64,000 nucleotides of DNA, taken from contig JACKHP010000017.1 in the NCBI GenBank assembly GCA_020638905.1, positions 20,347-84,346 of the forward strand. The letters run 5' to 3'. The notes under the pieces were generated by a model that did no database searches, was not told where the DNA came from, and saw only the letters and a program-made list of their open reading frames with translations. This document shows, in pieces, positions 47,676-57,040 of this stretch. The stretch comes from Planctomycetota bacterium (GTDB taxonomy: Bacteria; Planctomycetota; B15-G4). Each line of letters starts with the position of its first letter. Within the stretch, counting starts at the first letter, position 1. Both the position numbers and the translations under genes were made by a program.

Positions 47676-48803
47676 ATGACCTCCTCCGACCCGACCGACA
47701 TGAAGCTGTTCATCCCCGGACCGACGCACGTGCGCAAGTCGGTGCTGGCGGCCCAGGCCAGGCCGATGATCAGCCACCGCAGCGGCTTCATGAAGGACCT
47801 GCTCGCCGACGTCCTGCCCGGCATCAAGACCGCGCTCGGCACCGACGGCGACGCGGTCGTGCTCTCGACCAGCAGCACCCAGGCGATGGAGTCGGTCGGA
47901 CGCAGCGTGGTGCGTCCCGGGCGGCGCGCGCTGCACCTCGTGAACGGCAACTTCAGCAACCTGTGGTATGAGCTGTCGGTCGCGAGCGGGCTCGATGCGC
48001 AGAAATGCGACAAGCCCTGGGGCGACGCGTGGGACGAGGCGACCGCCGCCGAGGCGCTCGACGCTGCGGACGACGTCGACGCGGTCTTCGTGACGCACTG
48101 CGAGACGTCCACCGGCGCGCTCACCGACGTCGGCGGCGTGGCACGCGCGGTGCGCGCGTCGCGGCACCACGACGCGCTCGTGTGCGTCGACGTGACGTCC
48201 AGCGCGGCGGGCGTGCCGGTGCGCCTCGACGCCGACGACCTCGACATCGCGGTGGGCGGCGTGCAGAAGGCCTGGGCGCTGCCGCCGGCGCTCGCGCTCG
48301 GTGCCGTGAGCGCCCGCGCCCGCGCGCGCATGAAGGACGTCCCCGGCCGCGGCTACGCGAACGACATGCTGTCTGCGCTCGAGTACCAGGAGAGCAAGGC
48401 CATGACCGCGACGACGCCGGCCATCCCCGTGATGCAGGCGCTGCGCGTGCAGCTGCTCGACATCGAGTCGTCCGGCGGCTTCGAGAAGCGCTGGGACGAA
48501 CACCGCGCGATGCAGAAGCTCGTGCTCGACTGGTGCGCGAAGAACGGCTTCGACGTGCTCGCGAAGGACGGCTTCCGCAGCCCGACCGTCACGTCGATCG
48601 CCAACGGCGGACGCTTCGCCACCGCCGACCTCGTGGCCGGCTACAAGAAGCGCGGGTACTTCGTCGGCGGAGGCTACGGCAAGACCAAGGAGACCCACTG
48701 GCGCATCGGCCACATGGGCGACCACACGACGCGCTGCGTGGGCGAGATGCTGGCCGCGACCGACGCGATCCTCGAGGAGCTGGGCGCGGCGAAGGTCGGC
48801 TGA
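47676..48803 (+). CDS. PLP-dependent aminotransferase, SerC/alanine-glyoxylate type
   Basis: 375 residues, class V fold. The PLP-binding Lys is in VGGVQKAWALPP; other landmarks are MKLFIPGPTHVRKSVLAAQ (substrate end), STSSTQAMESV (cofactor phosphate site), THCETSTGALTDV and CVDVTSSAAGVPV (Asp of the pyridine ring). This class includes serine-glyoxylate, alanine-glyoxylate and a group of phosphoserine aminotransferases. With serA and serB-like genes nearby, phosphoserine aminotransferase is the best guess: phosphohydroxypyruvate plus glutamate to phosphoserine. Not proven by sequence. ATG at 47676 is used; MKLF at 47700 is the alternative. It is convergent with the candidate selenoprotein gene across a shared hairpin. 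Confidence 0.85.
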   Translation: MTSSDPTDMKLFIPGPTHVRKSVLAAQARPMISHRSGFMKDLLADVLPGIKTALGTDGDAVVLSTSSTQAMESVGRSVVRPGRRALHLVNGNFSNLWYELSVASGLDAQKCDKPWGDAWDEATAAEALDAADDVDAVFVTHCETSTGALTDVGGVARAVRASRHHDALVCVDVTSSAAGVPVRLDADDLDIAVGGVQKAWALPPALALGAVSARARARMKDVPGRGYANDMLSALEYQESKAMTATTPAIPVMQALRVQLLDIESSGGFEKRWDEHRAMQKLVLDWCAKNGFDVLAKDGFRSPTVTSIANGGRFATADLVAGYKKRGYFVGGGYGKTKETHWRIGHMGDHTTRCVGEMLAATDAILEELGAAKVG

Positions 48804-48820
48804 GGGGGCCGGTCGCCCCC
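48804..48820. terminator. 6-bp GC hairpin shared by convergent genes
   Basis: GGGGGC and GCCCCC with a 5-nt loop start right after the aminotransferase TGA, 5 bp before the convergent stop at 48825. It likely ends both transcripts. Confidence 0.6.
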
Positions 48821-48824
48821 CCGC

Positions 48825-49451
48825 TCACATCGTCCAGCCGGGCAGCCTGAAGCGCTCGGGGTCGGCGACGAACATGGCGCGTCCGGACTCGTCCTCGAAG
48901 TAGTACGTCACCCCGGAGTGTTCGGCGCGGGGCGAGTCGTCCCGCGGACGGAAGCGGCGCTTGCTCACCGGATCGGTGAGCAGTCCGCAGAAACGCAGCG
49001 GGTCGGCGAGGAACGCGTCACGGCCCGCCGTGTCGGCGAACAGATAGGTCTCGTAGTTCAGGCGCACGAGGTGCTCGGCGTCGAGCAGCGCCGGACGCGA
49101 CGGGTCGAGGTACCCGGTGAAGCCGATCCCCTTGCGGATCAGCGCGGCGAGGACGTCTTGCACGAAGACGTCGGGACACGGCGTTCAGCAGAAGCCCAGC
49201 GGCTCGCCGTTCACGTACATCGGCGGGACCTTCGGATTGAGCCCGTTGCCCAGCCGCATCATGCAGCTGTCGTTGCGCGAGACCTGCCCGTCGACGTAGC
49301 GCAGGCGCGGATGGGCCTCGTCGGCGCCAGGCACGGCGAACACGCCGTCGCCGCGCAGCTCCATCGCGGACGGACCCGCACACGCGCAGAGCGCCGCGAC
49401 GGCAGAGAGGACGAGGGCCAGCGCCGGACGGCGCGTGCACGAGGTGGGCAT
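48825..49451 (-). CDS. candidate selenoprotein: exported Cys-Sec-x-x-Cys lipoprotein with YHS-like repeats
   Basis: One frame of 208 residues if the TGA at 49185-49187 is read as selenocysteine 89. The N-terminus is a lipoprotein signal (LALVLSAVAALCAC, Cys24). The core reads MYVNGEPLGFC-Sec-TPCPD, so the Sec sits between Cys88 and Cys92, in a C-x-x-C-like redox or metal site. In-frame sequence continues with no break of style: VLAALIRKGIGFTGYLDP, LVRLNYETYLFADTAG, RDAFLADPLRFCG, then a YHS-like part DPVSKRRF...SGVTYYFEDESGRAMF with VADPERF. Both halves are in the same frame, 96 codons apart between apparent starts. An 8-bp hairpin begins 12 nt after the TGA (see 49152-49172). Without recoding the product ends at Cys88. 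Alternatives: a true nonsense mutation or a sequencing error. Confidence 0.72.
49152..49172 (-). promoter_or_regulatory. candidate bacterial SECIS element
   Basis: On the coding strand GACGTCTT and AAGACGTC form a perfect 8-bp stem around the 5-nt loop CGTGC. The stem starts 12 nt after the TGA; the loop starts 20 nt after it, and its second base is G. Published bacterial SECIS rules (stem of 4-16 bp, loop of 3-14 nt with G among the first two bases, loop 16-37 nt from the UGA) are all met. The element also codes for VFVQDV. Confidence 0.7.
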
Positions 49452-49535
49452 GGCGGTGCTCCGGCGGTTCGGCCGTCTTACGGGAGGTGACCCCGCGCGT
49501 TGGATCTCGCGCCCGGCCGGACCACGACGGCCGCC

Positions 49536-50330
49536 TCAGCCGAGTCCGAAGAGCCGCGCCGCGTTCTCGCTCGTGCACGCGGCGACGTGCTCGACCGACT
49601 GGCCGCGGCAGAGCGCGACCATCGCGACGACCTCCGGCAGGTACGCCGGTTCGTTGCGTCGGGACTTGGGCAGCGGATCGAGCGTGCGCGGCAGCAGGAA
49701 CGGCGCGTCGGTCTCGACCAGCAGCCGCTCGTCGGGGACGTCCGCCACGAGCTCGCGCAGGCCCAGGCCGCGACGCTCGTCGCAGATCCAGCCGGTGATG
49801 CCCACGTGCAGGTCGAGGGAGAGGTAGCGCTCGAGCGTCGCGCGCTCGCCGGTGAAGCAGTGCACCACCGCGCCCACGAGATCGGCCCGCCGGGCCGCGA
49901 GGGCGTCGGCCACGTCCTGTCCCGCGCCCCGCTCGTGGACGAAGAGCGGCAGCCCGCGCGCGGCGGCCAGGTCGATCTGCGCCGCGAAGGCGCCGCGCTG
50001 GTCGTCCCGCGGCGAGAAGTCACGCTCGAAGTCGAGCCCGCACTCGCCCACCGCGACCACCTCGTCGCGCGCCAGCAGCCGCGAGAGCGCCGCGCGCGAC
50101 GAGCCGTCCCACGCGCTCGCGTCGTGGGGATGCACGCCGGCCGTCGACCACAACACGCCGGGACGCGTCGCCGCGAGGTCGGCCGCCGCACGCGACTCGC
50201 CCACCGACGTGCCCGTGAGCAGCATGCGCGACACGCCCGCCCCGAGCGCGCGCGCGAGCACCTCGTCGCGATCGCCATCGAACTGCGGGTGCGTGAGGTT
50301 GACGCCGATGTCGACCAGCGCGTGAGGCAT
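49536..50330 (-). CDS. tatD: TatD-family metal-dependent hydrolase
   Basis: 264 residues with a TIM-barrel hydrolase pattern. DIGVNLTHPQFDGDRD replaces the usual D-x-H-x-H with D-x-G...H, and the next ligands are GVHPHDA, VGECGLDF (Glu), LFVHERGA, VVHCFTGE and LLVETDAP (final Asp). The family includes 3'-5' DNases with roles in DNA repair and turnover. The protein starts at MPHALVD (ATG 50328-50330) with GGATCC... upstream but no clear Shine-Dalgarno. It lies upstream of the selenoprotein candidate on the same strand (84 bp apart) and probably is not functionally linked to it. Confidence 0.92.
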   Translation of the reverse strand: MPHALVDIGVNLTHPQFDGDRDEVLARALGAGVSRMLLTGTSVGESRAAADLAATRPGVLWSTAGVHPHDASAWDGSSRAALSRLLARDEVVAVGECGLDFERDFSPRDDQRGAFAAQIDLAAARGLPLFVHERGAGQDVADALAARRADLVGAVVHCFTGERATLERYLSLDLHVGITGWICDERRGLGLRELVADVPDERLLVETDAPFLLPRTLDPLPKSRRNEPAYLPEVVAMVALCRGQSVEHVAACTSENAARLFGLG

Positions 50331-50431
50331 GGGAGGATCCCGGGACGGCGCGAGTCTACGCGAATCGGTCGGCGGGTGGCGGGTCGCGGGGGATGACTCC
50401 ACGCGGTCGCTCGCGGGCTGGAGATCCGTGT

Positions 50432-50544
50432 GTGCGGACACTCCGGGTGCTCGGGGGCGACCGCCCCGCTCGAGCAGTCCTCGGCGCCTGCGGCGCCTGC
50501 GGAACTCGCGGGGCGATCGCCCCCTGCGCTCCTCCGGTCCGCAC
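50432..50544. repeat. 113-nt imperfect inverted repeat (possible cruciform or RNA hairpin)
   Basis: GTGCGGAC at 50432-50439 faces GTCCGCAC at 50537-50544, and the GGGGCGA-type palindromes at 50454-50467 and 50510-50523 face each other. All are centred near 50488. The tip carries the 31-nt hairpin copy 1. Confidence 0.62.
50476..50506 (-). repeat. 31-nt hairpin repeat, copy 1
   Basis: On the minus strand the copy begins AGTTCCGCA and ends GAGGACT, with GGCGCC-GCA-GGCGCC in the middle. It is 29/31 identical to copy 2 at 50848-50878 in opposite orientation. The two differences are at bases that pair with each other. Confidence 0.78.
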
Positions 50545-50847
50545 GCTCGATGCCGGGCGCGTGAACGACGCGCCGGCATGCCCCACTGACTCGCAGCGTA
50601 TCGAGAGCAGCGCCGTCGGCGATTCACGCGGGACGGCGCGCCGTCCAGAACCGGCACGCAACTCGAAGCCGTCAGCCTTCGCGATCATGCTCACGCACGA
50701 GACTCACCCCGGCGGCGCGCACCACCTGCTTCGAAAGATCCCTTCGCTCGACGCACTCTCCGAATCGCCGCGAAGCCGCGCCCCAGCGCGCTGAGCTTCC
50801 CCCCGCTCCGGAATGCGCGCCCCGAGGCACATGCCCAGCGCGCTGCG

Positions 50848-50878
50848 AGTTCCGCAGCCGCCGCAGGCGGCGAGGACT
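50848..50878 (+). repeat. 31-nt hairpin repeat, copy 2
   Basis: Same outer sequence as copy 1 (AGTTCCGCA...GAGGACT) with GCCGCC-GCA-GGCGGC in the middle. The G-C pair of copy 1 is a C-G pair here, a compensatory change that keeps the stem. Confidence 0.78.
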
Positions 50879-51039
50879 GTCCGAAGCTGCGCGATGCTGC
50901 GTGACGATGGTCAGCGGGCGCGCACACAGCGGCCCGAAACGCCGCGCGTGCGGGGTGGGCGCCGCGTCACGCCGGCGGTTTGCTCGCGTCCGCCAAGCAG
51001 TTCATCCTTCCATCTCGCGAAGGGAGCGCCGCGCGAGCA

Positions 51040-51107
51040 GCGGCGGGCGATGTGGGACGGAGGCCAGGTGTTTCTTCACCTGGCCGCAGTCCCACGTCGC
51101 CCGCCGC
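51040..51107. other. 68-nt near-perfect hairpin upstream of phosphoglucomutase
   Basis: Two 31-nt arms (51040-51070 and 51077-51107) flank the loop TTTCTT. They pair throughout except for a small internal loop (51059-51061 region) and one G-U. Outer ends are GCGGCGGGCGA and TCGCCCGCCGC; inner ends are GGCCAGGTG and CACCTGGCC. It could be a structured RNA, a transcription stop, or a miniature mobile element remnant. Confidence 0.72.
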
Positions 51108-51126
51108 GTCGCGCAATCGGCCGACC

Positions 51127-51153
51127 TTGCAGTCCCCCCCGTCTTGTTACGCT
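51127..51153 (+). promoter_or_regulatory. candidate promoter of pgm
   Basis: TTGCAG, 15 bp, TACGCT preceded by an extended -10 TGT, about 28 bp before the GTG start. The -35 to -10 spacing is short, but the TGn element may make up for it. Confidence 0.4.
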
Positions 51154-51181
51154 GGACGGTCCCCGTGTCCGGAGAACCGTC

Positions 51182-52825
<1,644 letters not shown>

Positions 52826-52833
52826 GCCGCGCG

Positions 52834-53691
52834 ATGGGCCGATCCGTCGCGACCCTGCCGTCCGTGCTCGTCGTGCTGGTCTGCGCCGCGTGCGCGGGTC
52901 GAGAGCCTCGCGCGCCGAGCCCCGACGCCGCGGTGGACGCCGGCGACGCGCACGCCGTGAGCCCGAGCGACGTCGCGTCCTCCGCCGACGATGCGGACGA
53001 CGCGCGCGCGCCCGACGCGGCGCCGCCCGACGCGTGGACGACCTTCGGCGCGTCCGTCGAGGGACGTCCGCTGCGCCGCCTCGACGTCGGACACGGTCCG
53101 CGCCGCGTGCTGTGGATCGGCGGCATCCACGGGAACGAGCCCGAGGGCTCCGTGGCCACCGCCGAGCTGCCGCGCGCGCTCGCCGCGGCCGGCCTGCTCG
53201 AGCGCGTCACGCTCACGCTCGTCGAGGACCTCGATCCCGACGGACGCGCGCGTGGGACGCGCGGCAACGCGCACGGCGTCGACCTGAACCGCGACTTCCC
53301 GGCGCGCAACGCGTCGCGGCGCACGCGCGAGCCGCTCTCGCAGCCCGAGTCGCGCGCGCTGGCGGAGCTCGTCGACGCGCTGCGTCCCGAGCTCGTGTTC
53401 GTGGCGCACAGCTGGGGCGGCGATCCGCGCGACGTGCGCGAGTTCGTGAACCCCGACGGTCCGGCGCACGACCTGGCCGAGCTCTTCGCGGCACAGGCGC
53501 CGGCCTACGAGCTGGTCGAGTCGTCCGAGATCTCGCCCACGCCCGGTTCGCTCGGGAGCTGGCTCGGCGTCGACCTGGGCCTGCCCGTGCTCACGATCGA
53601 ATACCCACGCGGCGCCGACCCGTCCCGCTGCTGGGACGACACGCGCGCGGCGATCCTGGCCTGCCTCGCGGCCTTCGCCTCGGGGACGTGA
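52834..53691 (+). CDS. M14-type zinc carboxypeptidase/amidase lipoprotein (MpaA-like)
   Basis: 285 residues. The N-terminus is a lipoprotein signal (SVLVVLVCAACAG, lipobox at VCAAC). An Asp/Ala-rich linker of about 45 residues follows. The catalytic part has zinc ligands in GGIHGNEPEGS (H-x-x-E) and VFVAHSWGG (third His), the substrate-binding NAHGVDLNRDFPARN and the catalytic Glu in LTIEYPRG. Small M14 enzymes of this type cleave peptidoglycan peptides or acyl-amino acids; the exact substrate is open. It follows pgm by 8 bp. Complete by length. Confidence 0.85.
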   Translation: MGRSVATLPSVLVVLVCAACAGREPRAPSPDAAVDAGDAHAVSPSDVASSADDADDARAPDAAPPDAWTTFGASVEGRPLRRLDVGHGPRRVLWIGGIHGNEPEGSVATAELPRALAAAGLLERVTLTLVEDLDPDGRARGTRGNAHGVDLNRDFPARNASRRTREPLSQPESRALAELVDALRPELVFVAHSWGGDPRDVREFVNPDGPAHDLAELFAAQAPAYELVESSEISPTPGSLGSWLGVDLGLPVLTIEYPRGADPSRCWDDTRAAILACLAAFASGT

Positions 53692-53754
53692 GCGGCTCGG
53701 GCCCCGGGCGTCCCGCGCCGCGGAGCGCAGGACTCCGGCGCGCCGCCCCGCGCG

Positions 53755-54150
53755 CTACTCGAGCGCGCCGGCCGACAGCTCGTCGTCGCGCGTCGCCTCC
53801 TCGGACGACCTCCCGCCGTCGTCGAACGCGACCTCCTCTTCGAGCAGCGTGCCGTAGTCGAAGGTGATCTCGGCGCCCTCGGGGATGTCGGCCACGGCGA
53901 CCAGGTCGAGCCCCTCGAAATGCGCGTTCGCGGGCGTGTCGTGGTTCACGTAGCGCATCGCGTTCGTGAGGCGCCAGCCCTCTTCGCCGCCGTCGTCGTC
54001 GATCAGCCACAGCACGTGGGGACCGTCGCGCCGCGTGCGCACGCCCTCGGCCTCGCCGATGAGCTGACCCTTGCGGATCGCCCGCGTCGCGAACAGGCCG
54101 CGCCCGTGCAGGGCGCTGGACCTCACCTCGTAGGGCACACCGTCGGGCAC
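53755..54150 (-). CDS. SET-domain protein-lysine methyltransferase
   Basis: 131 residues, essentially a bare SET domain. EVRSSALHGRGLFATRAIRKGQLIGE is the N-SET part, YVNHDTPANAHFE is the N-H motif of the C-SET, and DIPEGAEITFDYG the closing ELTFDYG-type motif. It should bind S-adenosylmethionine and methylate a lysine, target unknown; stand-alone bacterial SET proteins exist in planctomycetes and others. The GTG start at 54148-54150 follows GGAGGG. Ends with an acidic tail. Divergent from the exported protein at 54307. Confidence 0.88.
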   Translation of the reverse strand: MPDGVPYEVRSSALHGRGLFATRAIRKGQLIGEAEGVRTRRDGPHVLWLIDDDGGEEGWRLTNAMRYVNHDTPANAHFEGLDLVAVADIPEGAEITFDYGTLLEEEVAFDDGGRSSEEATRDDELSAGALE

Positions 54151-54306
54151 GTCCCGTCCCTCCTCGACCGCTTTCGTTTCCGCCAGGAAAGCCGCGCAGT
54201 GTAGCAGGCCGGGACACCGGACGTGCGTCTCACGCGACCGACACTCAACTTCGAGGCACGCGCGCGGTATCGTCGGCGGACGTCCACGCTCCGAGGAGTC
54301 CCCGTG

Positions 54307-55581
54307 ATGCTCGCGTCCCGCTTCCGTCTGTCGTCGTTGCTGCTGGCCCTGGCCGTCCTCGTCTCGACCGCGTCCGCGCAGTTCGTCACGCCCGCCAGCC
54401 GCGTGGTCGTGCTGGGCACCGGCAAGACCGCGAAGGTCACGGTCGACGCCGCCGGCTGCAAGCCCACCTACGCCGCCGTGTCCGGCGACGAAGACGTCGC
54501 CACGGTCTCGCCCGCCGAGGGCAAGGCCTCCGGCAAGGCCAGCTTCAAGATCAAGGCGGGCGGCGACGCCCCCGGCATGACCACCGTCACGATCACGCTC
54601 ACCGACGCCGAGTGCATCGGCGATCCGCTCGCGATCGACATCGACGTGTACGTGGTGATGGACACCAAGGCCGCCGAGAAGGCCTGGAAGTCGGGCATGA
54701 AGGGCCTGGACATGGTGGGGGTCAACGGCCGCCTCAAGACCCTCAAGACCGAGCTCAAGGACGCCCAGAAGGAGCTCGCCGCGAACTACAAGGACCTGCT
54801 CGGCCAGGTCGCCGACGGCACGCTCGACACGCCCGCGTTCCTGGGCGGCGACCCGCTCCCGCTGCACGACCAGGCGATGCTCGCGGCCTTCGCGTTCGAG
54901 ATCACGTTCCTCAAGGTCGTCTACGCGTCGTGGTACTTCGCGCTGGCCGGCATGGCCTCCGACGGACGCGTGGTCCTCAGCTACCTCGGCTTCGTGAGCT
55001 ACATGCCGTTCACGGTGCCCGTGGGCTTCACGTCCGGCGGCTGCGGCCTGTGGGACAGCTCGCGCCTCAAGGCCTTCGCGCTCGTGCTGGGCACGATCGA
55101 CACGCTCAACAAGCTCAGCAAGGCCTTCGCGAAGAGCCTGGCCAAGCTCACGTCCACCGACGGCGTGGCCACCCGCGAGACCCCGGCCACGATCGTCGAC
55201 GGCTCGCTCGCCGCGGCCGATCCGTCGAACGTGGGCTTCGACGCGAACACCGATCCGTGCCAGGACGGCAGCTCCGAGATCGTGAAGCTCAAGGCCTACA
55301 ACTCGTTCGACGGCGACAACGACAACGGCCGCATCCTGCTCGTGGGCCGGGCGGCGGCGGGCTCGACGGTCACGGTGACCTACCAGAAGCTCGACGCGAA
55401 CGGTGACCCCGAGGGCGACCCGGTGGTCGAGGAGGTCGTCGCGTCCGCCGAGTGCGTCGTGAACAGCACCGCCCCCGCGGCGACCGACGCGCCGAACCTC
55501 GAGCCGGGCACGTGGCAGGTCACGATGGAGACCGAGAGCGGCACGACGCTCATGCGCCGCATCCAGGTGCCCGTGAACTGA
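54307..55581 (+). CDS. exported protein with Ig-like/BIG-type N-domain
   Basis: 424 residues. A signal peptide (SSLLLALAVLVSTASAQ) is followed by a beta-rich domain (VVVLGTGKTAKVTVDAAGC, VSGDEDVATVSPAEGKASGK) with the VSPxEG..SG pattern of BIG-type Ig-like domains. A helical middle part with Lys-rich GRLKTLKTELKDAQKELAAN comes next, then a hydrophobic segment (AMLAAFAFEITFLKVVYASW) and a final beta domain (GSTVTVTYQKLDANGDPEG). The overall function is unknown. ATG at 54307 is preceded by GAGGAG. A weak promoter candidate, TCAACT-17 bp-TATCGT, lies at 54245-54273. Confidence 0.75.
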   Translation: MLASRFRLSSLLLALAVLVSTASAQFVTPASRVVVLGTGKTAKVTVDAAGCKPTYAAVSGDEDVATVSPAEGKASGKASFKIKAGGDAPGMTTVTITLTDAECIGDPLAIDIDVYVVMDTKAAEKAWKSGMKGLDMVGVNGRLKTLKTELKDAQKELAANYKDLLGQVADGTLDTPAFLGGDPLPLHDQAMLAAFAFEITFLKVVYASWYFALAGMASDGRVVLSYLGFVSYMPFTVPVGFTSGGCGLWDSSRLKAFALVLGTIDTLNKLSKAFAKSLAKLTSTDGVATRETPATIVDGSLAAADPSNVGFDANTDPCQDGSSEIVKLKAYNSFDGDNDNGRILLVGRAAAGSTVTVTYQKLDANGDPEGDPVVEEVVASAECVVNSTAPAATDAPNLEPGTWQVTMETESGTTLMRRIQVPVN

Positions 55582-55597
55582 GCGACGCCCGCGGCGC

Positions 55598-57040
55598 TCA
55601 GCGCGCGAGCAGCGCGCGCGCCGCGGGATGGCGCCGCACGAGGACGGCGCGCAGCAGCTCGTCGACCAGCGCGTGCACGCGCTCGCACTGCACGCGCCGC
55701 GCGGCGGCGTCGTCGGAGAGTCCCCCGGCGCCGTCGCGCAGCAGCGACGTCCAGAGCGCGGAGAGCGCGTCCTTGCGTTCGCGCAGGACGTCGCCCACCG
55801 CGTCGCGCCAGGCCGACGGCGCGTCGCCCTCGTGGAACTCGCCGCCGCCGCGTCCGTGCTGGGCCACCGCGAGGTAGCGCAGCAGGCTGTCGTGCAGCAG
55901 CCCGCTCAGGAACGGCTGCGACCAGCGCACGGCCGGCGCCTTGCGGCTCGCCACGAGCTGGAAGCCCTTCGCCAGTCCCGCGCCGCCCAGTGCGCCGAGC
56001 ACGGCGCCGACCACCGCGCCGCCGCCGAACGAGAGCCCTCCCGTGAGCAGGTCGGCGGCCACGCCGGTGGCCGCGCCCGACAGCACGCCGCCCCAGATCG
56101 CACCCTTCTTCACGCCCAGCGGCGGCTCGCCCGAGACGACGAAGTCGCGGATCTCGTCGGCCACGCGCGCAGCCGACGCGCCCTCGAGCCCGGCCAGCGC
56201 GAGCAGCCGGTCGAGCAGCGCGCGCGTGCGCGCCTCGACGCGCCGCGCCAATCGGTCCATGGCCTTCTTCTTCTCGGCGCCGGACGCCAGCAGGCCGGGC
56301 AGCGGCTCGGTGTCGACCGCCGTCTCGTGCACGAGCGCCGCGAGCGCGTCGACGGCCTCGCCGAACGCTTCGAGGTTGCGCGCGTTCCAGGCGTCGACGA
56401 AGCGCTGCATGAGCGGACGCCGCGCCTCGGGCAGCGCGTCGCGCACGTGCTCGAGGAACGTGCCCTCCTGCACCCAGCAGCGCGCGAAGGCGTCGAGCGG
56501 CAGCACCGAGCGCACCGAGTCCCAGCGCGTGACGTGGGCCGTCCAGGCGTCGAGCAGCTCGGGACGGTCGTCGCCCGCGGGCCCGGTCTGGTTGAGCAGC
56601 ACGACCACCGGCTTGCCGAGCCAGCCCAGCAGGTCGAGCTCGAGCGCGACGTAGCCGGCGTCGTCGGGATGCTCGGCGGCGCTCACGAGGTAGATCACCA
56701 CGTCGGACTGGTCGCGCACGTTGCGCACCGCCTCCTGTCCGCACCACAGCGCGCGATCGGTCGCGCGGTCCCAGACCTGGTGCAGGAACCAGCCCACGGG
56801 ATTGCCCTCGGCGCGCATGCGCCTCAGCAGCCGCGCGGTGTCGCCGAAGCCCGGCGTGTCCCACAGCAGCAGGCGCGCGCCGTCGGACTCGAGCAGCGTC
56901 CAGGCCTCGGACACGTCGGTCACGTGGGCCTGGTCGAAGACCGAGCCCACGTCGCGCCGCAGCAGCGTGCGCGCCAGCGACGTCTTGCCCACGTTCGTGT
57001 GCGAGACGAGCGAGAGTGCGAGGGTCTCGACGTCGCTCAC
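55598..57040 (-). CDS. DUF3482-type GTPase
   Basis: 480 residues, cytoplasmic/membrane-associated GTPase. It has G1 SHTNVGKTSLARTLL, G3 LWDTPGFGDTARLL and G4 VVLLNQTG (NQxG, non-canonical for NKxD). A glycine-rich hydrophobic stretch (LSFGGGAVVGAVLGALGGAGL) lies about residue 340. A C-terminal helical region follows. DUF3482 GTPases are found beside DUF2868 membrane proteins, as here. The GTG start overlaps the stop of the DUF2868 gene (GTGA). Role unknown; the glycine-rich segment may insert into membrane. Confidence 0.85.
   Translation of the reverse strand: MSDVETLALSLVSHTNVGKTSLARTLLRRDVGSVFDQAHVTDVSEAWTLLESDGARLLLWDTPGFGDTARLLRRMRAEGNPVGWFLHQVWDRATDRALWCGQEAVRNVRDQSDVVIYLVSAAEHPDDAGYVALELDLLGWLGKPVVVLLNQTGPAGDDRPELLDAWTAHVTRWDSVRSVLPLDAFARCWVQEGTFLEHVRDALPEARRPLMQRFVDAWNARNLEAFGEAVDALAALVHETAVDTEPLPGLLASGAEKKKAMDRLARRVEARTRALLDRLLALAGLEGASAARVADEIRDFVVSGEPPLGVKKGAIWGGVLSGAATGVAADLLTGGLSFGGGAVVGAVLGALGGAGLAKGFQLVASRKAPAVRWSQPFLSGLLHDSLLRYLAVAQHGRGGGEFHEGDAPSAWRDAVGDVLRERKDALSALWTSLLRDGAGGLSDDAAARRVQCERVHALVDELLRAVLVRRHPAARALLAR

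Larger units (their letters stand above)
50331..51181. other. 851-bp gene-free region with structured repeats
   Basis: No open frame here has convincing coding character on either strand; the available ones are Arg/Ala/Pro-rich. What it contains: a 113-nt imperfect inverted repeat (50432-50544) with a 31-nt hairpin at its tip (50476-50506), a second copy of that hairpin in opposite orientation (50848-50878), a 68-nt hairpin (51040-51107) and a likely promoter for the phosphoglucomutase gene (51127-51153). Confidence 0.65.

Noticed and set aside
48825..49163. The part after the TGA considered as a separate gene starting at an internal GTG
   Set aside because: There is no ribosome-binding site before the GTG, no signal peptide for a protein whose neighbours in the frame are exported, and the frame continues exactly from the upstream half; recoding explains it better.
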